Assembly (NCBI GenBank): GCA_026388185.1
Contig: JAPLKG010000014.1
Coordinates: 62,001-126,000 of the forward strand
Source of the DNA: Candidatus Eisenbacteria bacterium
GTDB lineage: Bacteria > Eisenbacteria > RBG-16-71-46 > JAFGJU01
Length of the DNA stretch: 64,000 bases
Reading direction: 5' to 3'
Position 1 is the first letter of the stretch. Each line of letters starts with the position of its first letter. The notes beneath the pieces were generated by a model, which searched no databases, had not been told where the DNA came from, and saw only the letters and a list, made by a program, of their open reading frames with translations. Both the position numbers and the translations under genes were made by a program. Shown in pieces: positions 8,312 through 16,548 of the stretch.

Positions 8312-9238
8312 TCACAAAATCCTGCCGAGCCCGGTCCTCAGAACGTAGCAATTGTAAAGAAACGGCTCTCCTCCCCAGCGGCTCTTGTAACGAGCCAACC
8401 CTACTGCGCCCCCGGGAGTCGCACCCAGATTCAGCCGCTTGATTCCGAGTTTGGCCACCTTTCGACACAACATGAATCGCATGTATTGATTCGGTTTGAG
8501 GAACGAAAACTCCCTGTCGAAGTACGTCTGCCACGCCTGGAGAGCCCCGTTCTCGACAACGTAGATCTGCGACGAGGCCGGCTTCCCGTCGTATTCGCAC
8601 CACATCCAGTGAATCCTGCTGTCTCGCCGGGCCAGTCGGGCAAGAGCCTCGAAAAATGACGCGGGGTATTTGAGCGCACGGCCGTGTCGCCTGTCAGTCG
8701 AGCGTACCAGCTTCATGAATCTATTATTGTGTTGATCCCAGTCAAACGGTTCGACTCGGATTCCCTCGCGGTCTGCTTTGCGGATCTGCGACAGTAGCTT
8801 CCTGTCAGGCGGCACCCATTCCGGATCGGAGATGTCCACCAGCGTTGTGGCGCACAGGACGGTCTCGAACCTCGGGTGCAAGGGGACCGAACCGTAGAAA
8901 TCGAACAGGTACGTCTTCGAGTAGCGACGACGAACAATCTCGTCAATCAATCGCTGAGCGATCGGTTCCCTCTCTCGGGTGAGTCCCTTTGCAAAGAAGA
9001 CTCCGCCATAACAACCGTCCGGCATGCTCATGAATCTGCAGAGCCGGCCGTGACCAAACTCGACGCCGGGCAGAATTGCAGAGATTTCGCCGTCGTTTTC
9101 CGCTACCCAGGCAACCGACCTGCCTCCTTTGGTGCGCCAGATTTCGGCAAACCCAGGCGTGGAGAAAAAGCAGTTTCCTACCAGTAGTTCCACCACGGAA
9201 GGCGCGAGTTGTGACATCGGACGCACGAAAATCTTCAT
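8312..9238 (-). CDS. FemAB/BioF2-like GNAT acyl- or aminoacyltransferase
   Basis: A 308-residue protein with the FemAB-like double-GNAT fold. Segments resembling this family are the central KLLSQIRKADREGIRVEP (the KRQIRKAEKxG-type motif) and the C-terminal YMRFMLCRKVAKLGIKRLNLGAT stretch followed by a lysine/arginine-rich GLARYKSRWGGEP. Homologues take part in peptidoglycan bridge formation, exopolysaccharide decoration or aminoacyl transfer. The acceptor here is unknown. It is a single gene convergent with the Fpg gene and 23 bases downstream of the PLP-enzyme gene, with which it may be cotranscribed. Confidence 0.75.
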   Translation of the reverse strand: MKIFVRPMSQLAPSVVELLVGNCFFSTPGFAEIWRTKGGRSVAWVAENDGEISAILPGVEFGHGRLCRFMSMPDGCYGGVFFAKGLTREREPIAQRLIDEIVRRRYSKTYLFDFYGSVPLHPRFETVLCATTLVDISDPEWVPPDRKLLSQIRKADREGIRVEPFDWDQHNNRFMKLVRSTDRRHGRALKYPASFFEALARLARRDSRIHWMWCEYDGKPASSQIYVVENGALQAWQTYFDREFSFLKPNQYMRFMLCRKVAKLGIKRLNLGATPGGAVGLARYKSRWGGEPFLYNCYVLRTGLGRIL

Positions 9239-9261
9239 TTCACGACCGTACGCGAGATTTG

Positions 9262-10398
9262 CTACCCTAGCGCAGCGGCGAGATCGTCGATCAAGTCTTC
9301 TACGTTCTCTATTCCGACCGACAGGCGGATGAGAGAATCTGTTATGCCTCGTTTCAATCGCATTTCGGCCGGGACGTACGCGTGAGTCATTATTGCCGGA
9401 TGCTCGATGAGAGATTCAACGCCACCGAGGCTTTCGGCCAAGGCAAAGAGTTTCACTCGCTCGAGAAAGCGCCTCGCGTCGTCGAGCCCTCCCTTGATCT
9501 CGAATGAAATCATCCCGCTCATCCCCGACATCTGCTTCTTGGCAAGCTCGCACTGCGGATGGCTGTCGAGCCACGGATAGATGACTCTACTCACGCGGGG
9601 ATGAGCTTCGAGGAACTTCGCCACTTCGAGCGCGTTGGTGAAATGCTCTCTCATCCTCACCGCAAGAGTCTTGATTCCCCTCAGCACCAGCCAGGCGTCC
9701 ATCGGCCCCGGAACGGCGCCAACGGCGTTCTGGCAGAACCTGAGCCGCCGGAAGTGTTCCTCGTTGTTTGTGATGACGAGTCCTCCCACCACGTCGCTGT
9801 GACCGCCCAGATACTTGGTCGTGCTGTGAACAACCACGTCAATGCCCACGTCCAGCGGCAACTGGAAATAGGGGGTAGCAAAAGTGTTGTCAACGACCGT
9901 GATTATTCCCCGGTCTTTCCCTATCCGAGCGATCTCCCGCAAGTCGGCGATGCGAAGCAGCGGATTGCTCGGGGTTTCGATCCAGAGCATTCTTGTGTTC
10001 TTCCGAATTTGAGACTCTACGTTTGAGGAATTGGTACTGTCGGCAAGGGAAAACTCGATCCCGTAGTCGCTGTACACCTTGTCCAGTATGCGGTAGGTCC
10101 CTCCGTACATGTCGTCCGTGCAGACAACGTGGTCGCCGTTCTTGAGGAGGTTCAACACGTTGTTGATGGCCGCCATCCCCGATGCGAACGCGAGACCGTA
10201 CTTCCCGTTCTCCAGGGCCGCTGCACACTGTTCGAGGGCTTTCCTCGTCGGATTCTGCGTCCTCGAGTACTCGTAGCCCTTGTGTTTTCCCGGGCTCTCC
10301 TGCGCGTACGTGGAAGTGAAATACACGGGGACGATTACCGCGCCCGTGAGCGGATCAGGTTCCTGGCCGACGTGTATGGCTTTTGTAGAGAATTTCAT
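9262..10398 (-). CDS. Cys/Met metabolism PLP enzyme (cystathionine gamma-synthase/lyase family)
   Basis: A 378-residue fold-type I PLP enzyme of the trans-sulfuration family. Signatures are YEYSRTQNPTR near residue 48, ASGMAAI, the cofactor aspartate in VDNTFATP, and the PLP lysine in HSTTKYLGGHSD (about K195). The C-terminal SLGGVESLIEHPA is characteristic of cystathionine gamma-synthase, gamma-lyase and beta-lyase. Which reaction it performs is not decidable by eye. Start: the ATG at 10398 is preceded by AGGAGAAGG. An upstream in-frame ATG six codons earlier lies on top of that ribosome-binding site and is less likely. It is divergent from the tryptophanase-like gene, so both may share the 10399-10897 control region. 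Confidence 0.87.
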   Translation of the reverse strand: MKFSTKAIHVGQEPDPLTGAVIVPVYFTSTYAQESPGKHKGYEYSRTQNPTRKALEQCAAALENGKYGLAFASGMAAINNVLNLLKNGDHVVCTDDMYGGTYRILDKVYSDYGIEFSLADSTNSSNVESQIRKNTRMLWIETPSNPLLRIADLREIARIGKDRGIITVVDNTFATPYFQLPLDVGIDVVVHSTTKYLGGHSDVVGGLVITNNEEHFRRLRFCQNAVGAVPGPMDAWLVLRGIKTLAVRMREHFTNALEVAKFLEAHPRVSRVIYPWLDSHPQCELAKKQMSGMSGMISFEIKGGLDDARRFLERVKLFALAESLGGVESLIEHPAIMTHAYVPAEMRLKRGITDSLIRLSVGIENVEDLIDDLAAALG

Positions 10399-10897
10399 GG
10401 TTTCCCTTCTCCTCATTAGGCGACGGGATGGACGACCGGGCTTAGGCCAACTGAACCGGCTTCCTTACCCATCGTCAGATCCGACTAACCCCTGCTAACG
10501 CCTAGGGCTCAAGCTGGCACAGAAGCACGGCCGCAACGTAGAGCGTCGTTCGATCGTGGGTTTCAGCTTCTCAGGTTTGATCCCGCTTATTATACACAAT
10601 TCCACACGATCGAGTAGGACCAGATGCACCAGCATTTCTTGCCTTTGCTCCATCGTGAGCCCTGATGTATAATGCGTAGGTTTGGATATGGGGGTCGCAC
10701 TTGGCCGCTCTGGAAGGGTTCTTGGGTGAACCCGAACCAAACCGATTCGGAGCAATTTATCGATAAGTAATGATGGATACTGAAAAGGGGGTGGTAAAGC
10801 GTCGCGAACAGCCGCGCGTGGCCGCGAGGTCCGACCGGTAGACGCCTCTTGCTGGTTTCCGGAAGCACTTCTACTTGAATCGTGGAGGAGAGCATAA
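10399..10897. other. Divergent control region between PLP enzyme and tryptophanase-like gene
   Basis: About 500 bases without a recognisable gene. A strong ribosome-binding site (GGAGGAG) sits just before the ATG at 10898. The minus strand is open for 101-169 codons, but the translations show no family features, and this is likely chance in G+C-rich DNA. I see no tna-type leader peptide and no clear riboswitch fold. Confidence 0.5.
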
Positions 10898-12343
10898 ATG
10901 AGTATCAAGCTATCTAACGGCAAAGTAATCCCAATAGAGATGCACAAGGTAAGAATTGTGCAGAAAACCACCCTACCGCCGGCTGCACACCGGCTCAAGG
11001 CCATGGGAGAAGCCGGTTACAACACATTCTTGCTTCGAACGAGAGATATCTTCCTCGACATGCTCACAGATAGCGGAACCAACGCAATGAGTGATAACCA
11101 GCTCGCCGCGATGATGGTCGCAGACGATGCCTACGCGGGATGCGAGAGCTTCTACAAGCTGGCCAGTTCCGTGAAGGACATTCTCGGCTTCGACTATACG
11201 ATACCCGTGCACCAGGGTAGAGCGGCCGAGCATCTTATCGCCAAAGTTTTTGTGAAGCCCGGCGACTACGTGATAATGAACTATCACTTCACCACGACGA
11301 AGGCGCATTTCGTGTTGGCCGGCGCCACTGTTCTCGAGCTCTGCACGGATGAGACTTTCAACACTCAGAGCAAGAGCCCGTTCAAGGGCAACCTGGACAT
11401 CAAGAAATTCGAAGACGCGATAAAGAAGTACGGCGCGAAGAAGATTCCTTTCGTCAGGATGGAGGCGACTACCAACCTCGTTGGGGGACAGCCGTTCTCA
11501 CTGAGCAACCTGCGTGAAGTGAAGAAAGTGGCTTCGGCAAACGGAATCCCACTGGTGTTTGACGCCAGCCTCATATCCGAGAACGCGTACTTCATCAAGA
11601 CGCGCGAGAAGGAATACGCCAACAAGTCCATCGCCGAAATCATCCGGGAAATGATGAGCCTCGTGGACCTCTTGTATCTGTCCGGTCGCAAGAGCGCTTC
11701 AGTGCGAGGCGGCATGATGGCCACAAACAATAAAGAGTACTATCAGAGGATACTCGATTGGCTGCCCGTCTATGAAGGATTCGCAACATACGGCGGTATG
11801 TCCACGAAAGAGATCGAAGCCATGGCAGTAGGTCTCAGAGAAATGACCGAGTTCAACGTGGCAGGCGCCTCTCCGGAGTTCATCGAGTACTTCGTCGGAA
11901 GGTTACTCGAGACCGGCGTACCGGTGGTTACACCTGCAGGCGGATTGGCATGCCACGTGGACGCGATGCGTTTCGTGCCCCACATACCCCAGGCGCAGTA
12001 TCCCGCCGGCGCCCTCGCGGCGGCCATCTACATCGCCTCCGGCATCAGAAGCATGGAACGAGGCACTATTTCTAACGACAGAGATCTGGACGGCAACGAA
12101 GTGTACGCAGATCTGGAATTGGCGCGACTCGCCGTTCCGCGTCGCGTGTACACCATGTCACACATCGAGTATGCCGTCGATCGACTGACCTGGCTGTACA
12201 AGCACCGAGACTTGATCAAGGGGTTGAAGTTCGTGGAGGAACCGAAAGTCTTGAGGTTCTTCTTCGGCAGGTTGGAAGCCCTGGACAATTGGAGTGAGAA
12301 ACTAGCGAAGGCGTTCGAGACCGATTTTGGAACGAATTGCTAG
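10898..12343 (+). CDS. Tryptophanase / tyrosine phenol-lyase family beta-eliminating lyase
   Basis: A 481-residue PLP enzyme of the tryptophanase/TPL family, close to the usual 455-475 residues. Family features: the N-terminal IPIEMHKVRIVQKT, the substrate/monovalent cation region around YTIPVHQGRAAEHL, FDASLISENAYFI, and the PLP lysine in LSGRKSASVRGG (K265), which matches the SxKKD site of TnaA/TPL. The reaction is beta-elimination of an aromatic amino acid to indole or phenol plus pyruvate and ammonia. Tryptophan versus tyrosine preference cannot be assigned by eye. It is followed by a strong terminator and then the convergent PEPCK gene. Pyruvate production next to PEPCK and a trans-sulfuration enzyme suggests amino-acid catabolism. 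Confidence 0.86.
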   Translation: MSIKLSNGKVIPIEMHKVRIVQKTTLPPAAHRLKAMGEAGYNTFLLRTRDIFLDMLTDSGTNAMSDNQLAAMMVADDAYAGCESFYKLASSVKDILGFDYTIPVHQGRAAEHLIAKVFVKPGDYVIMNYHFTTTKAHFVLAGATVLELCTDETFNTQSKSPFKGNLDIKKFEDAIKKYGAKKIPFVRMEATTNLVGGQPFSLSNLREVKKVASANGIPLVFDASLISENAYFIKTREKEYANKSIAEIIREMMSLVDLLYLSGRKSASVRGGMMATNNKEYYQRILDWLPVYEGFATYGGMSTKEIEAMAVGLREMTEFNVAGASPEFIEYFVGRLLETGVPVVTPAGGLACHVDAMRFVPHIPQAQYPAGALAAAIYIASGIRSMERGTISNDRDLDGNEVYADLELARLAVPRRVYTMSHIEYAVDRLTWLYKHRDLIKGLKFVEEPKVLRFFFGRLEALDNWSEKLAKAFETDFGTNC

Positions 12344-12429
12344 CGCTGTTACCGAGTAGCGGTGACGAGATACGCCGGCACCTCTTGCGAGGAACCGCGA
12401 CTGGCGACGAGCAGGACACTATATTACGT

Positions 12430-12456
12430 AGAGGCCTCCCCAAGGGGGAGGCCTCT
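12430..12456. terminator. Bidirectional hairpin terminator
   Basis: A perfect 12-bp stem, AGAGGCCTCCCC / GGGGAGGCCTCT, with a 3-base loop. It lies between the convergent tryptophanase-like and PEPCK genes. There is only a weak T/A-rich tail on each side. Confidence 0.8.
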
Positions 12457-12515
12457 ATTAGAATCAGACGCCGAGCAACCCGGGCCACAAAAGAGGTTGC
12501 AGCCGTTATGCCGCG

Positions 12516-14453
12516 CTAGCTCCTTCTCGTCCCGCCTTGCCTGGGCGGGCGGGACCTCAACGACGACGGAGTGATCCACTGCGACGTGGGAATCGAGGAG
12601 CCAAGTTCGGAGAGTGTCGGCAAGGGGCGCTCCTTTGTCTTCTCCGCCTCTTCCGCGCGCGCGGCCACTGACCCGCGAATTGCTTTGGCCGCCCCCCTGA
12701 CTGTTCCCTTACGCGCTTCCCCACTCATCACGTCGAAGGATTCCTCGGCCAGCTTCACGATCTCAGGCTTGAGCCCCTGCTTTCCTATTTCCTCGGTAAA
12801 CTTCCTCCTGCCTTCCAAGAGTTCCGCCGCGTAGCGCTCGATTTCTTCCGCGGGATAGAATCTGGCAGGGTCGTACGCGCGGAGGTCGCCCTCTTCGCAG
12901 GAAACAATCTCTCCGGTACCGAACTTTCCTACCTCGTACCTGTTGGTCCCACGCAAGTCTCCCCTCTGAATCGCAGACATAAGAGGTATCGGCACGCGAG
13001 TCGCTTTTCGAACAAGACGCTTCTTGCTCTGCCCACCTACGGTCTCCGTTTCGATGATTTCTCCGACGCCTCCGGTGTTGTATTGGAAGAAGCGAATCTT
13101 GCCGGGGTAGCGGTTTACAAGTGTCATTATCATTTCATGGAAGCGATTCACTTTCCGTCCTTGCGACCCCACGATGAAATCGTCGGTCCCCACAATTCGC
13201 GCGCTTTCCCCCGCCTTGGCCGGCACGGTTGCAAAACTGTGCGTTGACTCTCCCCAAAGATACGCAAGTACCGCCTGTTCCGGGGTAAGCTCCTGCGCCG
13301 TGGGGAGGATAGTATTGCGGCGAGTAATAAACGCGAAGACGAGACCATCAAGCTCCTCGAGCGGCGGAAGGTCGATGCTCTTGTAACTGATGCCGACCAT
13401 CTTTCGGCCCATCTTCACCTTCAGTCTGTCTCGCCTTATGACGCCGCGGCCGTTCTCCCCGAGGCGCTCGTCGAGGAAATTGACCGTGCCGTCGGCGTTG
13501 ACCATCACGTTCTCGAGAAGCGCGGTCTTGTCGCTGAGCGCGTTGTACATCGCTTCTTGCTCGACCTTGTCGACATCAGTCTTGACGTAGAAGCCGACCT
13601 CGGTTCCGAATGCGCTACCGTCCGAACGCAGGAACACTATGTCGTCTTGAACGACCCTGGTCCCCTCTCCACGCTTCTGGTTGAGGCCGAGCTGGTGGCA
13701 TGACCACGTAGATTTTCCTGTTGCGGTGAGACCGAACATGAAAACGCCGTACGTCTTGAGCTTCTTGTCAATGGCGTCGTGGACGGTGACAAGCTTCGTG
13801 CCGGCGTGAAGTCCCAGCATTCCCCGCTGGTCTGCGCGGAACATCCCCTGCCGCAGGAAGCCCTTCTTGTCTTCGCCGGTGTAGTCGGTCCCGAGAGCAA
13901 TGTTGAGATCGTATTCCGGAAGAGAAAGAATCTGCATCCTCAAGGAGTGCTCATCGGGAATGTGAATCATTGTAAAATTAGGGCCGGGCTTCTTCTTGTC
14001 TGGTTCTGCGAGCGTGTTTCCCCACATGTACGCCGTGCGGTGATTCTTTGGGTCGGCCACTGACATGTAGAGAGTGCAACTTGGATTGAACTCGTTGTTG
14101 TCGCACAGCCTGCGTTTTAGCCGCACAAACGGAAGCGTGCGCATCAGGTGAAGCACTTTGTGCAATTCCTCTGGCGCGGCTTCAACGATTTGCCGCTGAA
14201 CGTCGGTCATCTTCGGCACCCACACGTCCGGACTTCCCAGAAAAACCGTCTTCGCCGCCATCCTGCTAGAAACGGCGGAGCGCCAGCAATAAGAGCCGTT
14301 CCTTGTACGGAAGCCCGTTTGCATGGCGAGCGGCGCGAGGTCACTCAGCGTCACGTCGCGTATGTTCGGAGTCGATGCGGGCGGCGCGGAAAGAATGGCT
14401 CTCAGATTCTCGACGAATCTTGCATAAAGCGGAGGATCATACGGGACTGACAT
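12516..14453 (-). CDS. pckA: Phosphoenolpyruvate carboxykinase, ATP-type
   Basis: A 645-residue PEPCK: oxaloacetate plus ATP to PEP and CO2, or the reverse in fermentative anaplerosis. The kinase P-loop GLTATGKSTW (K247) and the metal-binding VQDDIVF are clear. The substrate arginine region and the C-terminal GTNRYEVGKFGTG also fit the ATP family. It is about 100 residues longer than E. coli PckA, with an extended N-terminus and a C-terminal tail rich in Glu/Lys/Arg. The last ~40 residues (from about PLPTLSELGSS) may not be part of the fold. It is convergent with the tryptophanase-like gene. The start ATG at 14453 is the only one that keeps the N-terminal block. Confidence 0.85.
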   Translation of the reverse strand: MSVPYDPPLYARFVENLRAILSAPPASTPNIRDVTLSDLAPLAMQTGFRTRNGSYCWRSAVSSRMAAKTVFLGSPDVWVPKMTDVQRQIVEAAPEELHKVLHLMRTLPFVRLKRRLCDNNEFNPSCTLYMSVADPKNHRTAYMWGNTLAEPDKKKPGPNFTMIHIPDEHSLRMQILSLPEYDLNIALGTDYTGEDKKGFLRQGMFRADQRGMLGLHAGTKLVTVHDAIDKKLKTYGVFMFGLTATGKSTWSCHQLGLNQKRGEGTRVVQDDIVFLRSDGSAFGTEVGFYVKTDVDKVEQEAMYNALSDKTALLENVMVNADGTVNFLDERLGENGRGVIRRDRLKVKMGRKMVGISYKSIDLPPLEELDGLVFAFITRRNTILPTAQELTPEQAVLAYLWGESTHSFATVPAKAGESARIVGTDDFIVGSQGRKVNRFHEMIMTLVNRYPGKIRFFQYNTGGVGEIIETETVGGQSKKRLVRKATRVPIPLMSAIQRGDLRGTNRYEVGKFGTGEIVSCEEGDLRAYDPARFYPAEEIERYAAELLEGRRKFTEEIGKQGLKPEIVKLAEESFDVMSGEARKGTVRGAAKAIRGSVAARAEEAEKTKERPLPTLSELGSSIPTSQWITPSSLRSRPPRQGGTRRS

Positions 14454-15013
14454 TGTTGGTAAACCCTTCCGTGGCTATCGGTAGAATATCTTCTGTGGCT
14501 CTATCGGGATCCCTATGTCTCGGTGTTTCGGCGTCTCTGTGTTTCTGTCAGGACAAAATCGTCCTCCAGACCATAACTTCATAGAATAATAGCCCCGAAG
14601 GGCGAAAGTGACAAGAGGTTTGAGGGGGAAAGGGAGCCGAGAGGACCCAGGGCGTGAGGGGGCGCGGAGGGCGCGAAAATGGGCATGCCTCAAGAGGGGC
14701 GCGTGCAAGAGACAGAGATACCTAACCGGCCACGGGATCGTCCCCAATTTGACCAAGTGCACACAAAGGAAGGCCCCCCAGCGTCACACAATGTTCTTGA
14801 CTTCCTCCGTGTCACAGTCGTAGAGTTTTGATACTCGGAACCAGTAACGGGCCGCGGGAAAAACAGGATTATGACGCTACAATCGAGAGAAACGGCTAGG
14901 AGAGGAAGTTTGGGCCGAGCGGCCGCGTTGTTCGGAGTGGATATGCTGCGAGATGGCGCAGTGTTGTTGGATAACGTAGTTCCGCATAATTCATGTTAGA
15001 CGACGATCCAAAC
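14454..15013. other. Non-coding left boundary of the cassette island
   Basis: About 560 bases with no gene that I can support. A purine-rich GGGG-containing stretch spans about 14,600-14,700. At 14971-15001 the sequence ATAACG...CATGTTAGAC ends in a GTTAGAC box that fits the integron R' core GTTRRRY. This is where the first cassette would join, so it is a candidate attI-like or secondary insertion site. No integrase-like reading frame is seen on either strand here or elsewhere in the window. Confidence 0.5.
14971..15001 (+). other. Candidate attI-like / first-cassette junction
   Basis: GTTAGAC at 14995-15001 matches the integron core GTTRRRY and lies just before the first cassette gene. The preceding TTCCGCATAATTC is partly reminiscent of a dif half-site. 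There is no integrase and no fold like the downstream attC sites, so this is tentative. Confidence 0.3.
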
Positions 15014-15112
15014 ATGACAGAAGACCAGAACGCAACAATCAAGGCGCGAGTTCGCGATGCCTACCACTCCCCGCTGCCACTGAGCTGCCCCGTTGGACAG
15101 ATGTGGCAATGA
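15014..15112 (+). CDS. Small ORF overlapping the nuclease-like gene
   Basis: A 32-codon frame beginning MTEDQNATIKARVRDAY and ending GQMWQ. Its TGA overlaps the next ATG (ATGA at 15109-15112), an arrangement typical of translational coupling. No family is recognised. It could be a leader peptide, a small partner of the following nuclease-like protein, or chance. A GTTGGAC box at 15092-15098 lies inside it. Confidence 0.4.
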   Translation: MTEDQNATIKARVRDAYHSPLPLSCPVGQMWQ

Positions 15113-15570
15113 GAGACGAACATTACATTATTGATTTGTGTGACCAAATACTCGGGCAGGAAGCCGAGCGACAGCGAAGGTTCGATTTTCTCCGAGGCGA
15201 TGGGAATCCTGGAAGGAAGCTTCCTGTTGATGCGTATTATCCGATTCTGAATCTCGTGATCGAATACCGGGAAAAACAACACGGCGAACCGGCGGGATTC
15301 TGGGATAAAAGGCCGACGATCAGTGGGATTTCTCGAGGTCGACAACGTTTGAAATACGATAGACGACGACGCCGGGTTCTGCCACGGCATGGCACAGCTC
15401 TTATTGAGTTATCATACGCGGATTTTGAGCACGGCACGGGCAAGCGGCTCCGTCGCAATTCAGATCGAGATAAGAAAGTCCTTCGTGATAGACTATCTAA
15501 GTGGATTGCGATGAAGAAGCACCGTCCAACTCCACGTGCAGCTGGCGGCCGCCGCTCGCGTGTCGATTGA
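15109..15570 (+). CDS. PD-(D/E)XK-like (DUF559/Vsr-like) putative nuclease
   Basis: A 153-residue protein with the pattern LPVDAYYP followed by LVIEYREKQH, which fits the Asp...Glu-x-x-Gln/Lys core of small PD-(D/E)XK nucleases of the Vsr/DUF559 type. The downstream SGISRGRQRLKYDRRRRRVLPRHG is strongly basic and could bind nucleic acid. The family is, from memory, common among cassette-borne unknowns. The start at 15109 is preferred over 15103 because it gives the ATGA coupling with the upstream small ORF. The last 15 codons overlap attC 15524-15621. Confidence 0.6.
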   Translation: MRDEHYIIDLCDQILGQEAERQRRFDFLRGDGNPGRKLPVDAYYPILNLVIEYREKQHGEPAGFWDKRPTISGISRGRQRLKYDRRRRRVLPRHGTALIELSYADFEHGTGKRLRRNSDRDKKVLRDRLSKWIAMKKHRPTPRAAGGRRSRVD

Positions 15571-15621
15571 CACTTGGAGCGGCAGAATCGCGGCGGACCG
15601 CAGCTGACGCTGGCGTTGGGC
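15524..15621 (+). other. attC site 1
   Basis: R'' GTCCAAC (15524-15530) and R' GTTGGGC (15615-15621). The arms ACGTgCAGCTG... and ...CAGCTGACGC pair, with unpaired g/a bases in the left arm. It overlaps the 3' end of the nuclease-like gene. Confidence 0.85.
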
Positions 15622-15657
15622 AACCGGGCCACTTCACGATCGGAACATGAGCTTCTA

Positions 15658-16179
15658 ATGGACAAGTACAGAGATCTTTACAACCTCGCGAAAGAAATCC
15701 ACGCGGAGGAGATTCGGCGTTTCGACCTAGTATCGCAAAAGGCCACCTGGTTCCTAAGCGTGCTGAGCTTCCTTCTTGGTTTAGCTGCACTCTTCGGCAA
15801 GTGGCTGCTCACAACACTCGTGCCGCCGAGGGATGGAATCTCCAGCCTGCTCCTGCTCCTGGGAGGAGTGCTCCTTGCCCTTCTCATTCTTGCCTGGATC
15901 GCTTCCTTTCAGGTGCTTCGTGGTGTCAAGCTAAGCAAAATGCCGCTGAATCAAGAAATGCTGACGTTCTTCGTGAACAACCAGGACATCGATATTCATT
16001 ATGCGTTGGCAAGGAACTACGAACAGGGCCACCGGCACAATAGGCGGGAAACCGACGCACAAACGAAACTCCTAGGCAAGGCGCATACTTTCATCGTACT
16101 GGCTTTCGTCGCCTTTCTTGTTTTCTCGGCCGCCGGCGGCCTCTACGTCTGGTGGCATCCTTCTAATCCAATAAAGTGA
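15658..16179 (+). CDS. Two-TM membrane protein, SLATT-like
   Basis: A 173-residue protein. The N-terminal helix is amphipathic and charged (MDKYRDLYNLAKEIHAEEIRRFDLV). Two closely spaced hydrophobic segments follow at about residues 32-50 and 60-85, then a polar middle, and a third hydrophobic segment at about 140-162 near the C-terminus. The opening resembles the SLATT and Pycsar-type membrane effectors, which form pores when activated in anti-phage systems. This is a resemblance only. The start at 15658 is chosen because upstream codons overlap the attC site. The next gene follows 8 bases after the stop and may be a partner. Confidence 0.5.
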   Translation: MDKYRDLYNLAKEIHAEEIRRFDLVSQKATWFLSVLSFLLGLAALFGKWLLTTLVPPRDGISSLLLLLGGVLLALLILAWIASFQVLRGVKLSKMPLNQEMLTFFVNNQDIDIHYALARNYEQGHRHNRRETDAQTKLLGKAHTFIVLAFVAFLVFSAAGGLYVWWHPSNPIK

Positions 16180-16187
16180 GGCTAGAA

Positions 16188-16457
16188 ATGGCAGAGAATT
16201 CCGGATCCTCCAAGAGCGATAGTGAAGGTAAGGGCGCAGGCGATACGCCGGCGCAGACTCCCTCAACGGCCCCGAATCCTGCGGTGCCCGTACCGATGCA
16301 ACCGGCGCCTGGACCGAATCCAAACGTGGTCGCACCCAATATGGAGCTCGTCACGCACGGCGCGGATGATTCCAAGGTCACTAGAGTCATCATAGGGCCA
16401 CGGGAGCGATCTGATGGCAGGACGAGCACAGGGGACAAGGGCGAGGCAAAAGAGTAG
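16188..16457 (+). CDS. Small Pro/Ser-rich protein of unknown function
   Basis: An 89-residue low-complexity protein beginning MAENSGSSKSDSEGKG, with a Pro/Asn/Ala-rich centre and a short ordered-looking block (NMELVTHGADDSKVTRVIIGPRE). It is not recognised. It sits in the same cassette as the SLATT-like membrane protein, preceded by a TGAGG ribosome-binding site, so it probably works with it. Confidence 0.55.
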   Translation: MAENSGSSKSDSEGKGAGDTPAQTPSTAPNPAVPVPMQPAPGPNPNVVAPNMELVTHGADDSKVTRVIIGPRERSDGRTSTGDKGEAKE

Positions 16458-16467
16458 ACCGAGGCAT

Positions 16468-16535
16468 GCCCAACAACGCCATGAACCCGCTGGTCGCCGC
16501 TTCGCGTCGCCCACGGGTTATGGCAGGCGTTAGCC
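16468..16535 (+). other. attC site 2
   Basis: R'' GCCCAAC (16468-16474); R' GTTAGCC (16529-16535), slightly off consensus. The arms GCCATGAACCCGCTGG and CCACGGGTTATGGC pair, with extrahelical bases in the left arm. Confidence 0.75.
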
Positions 16536-16548
16536 ATCAGGGCCGAGA

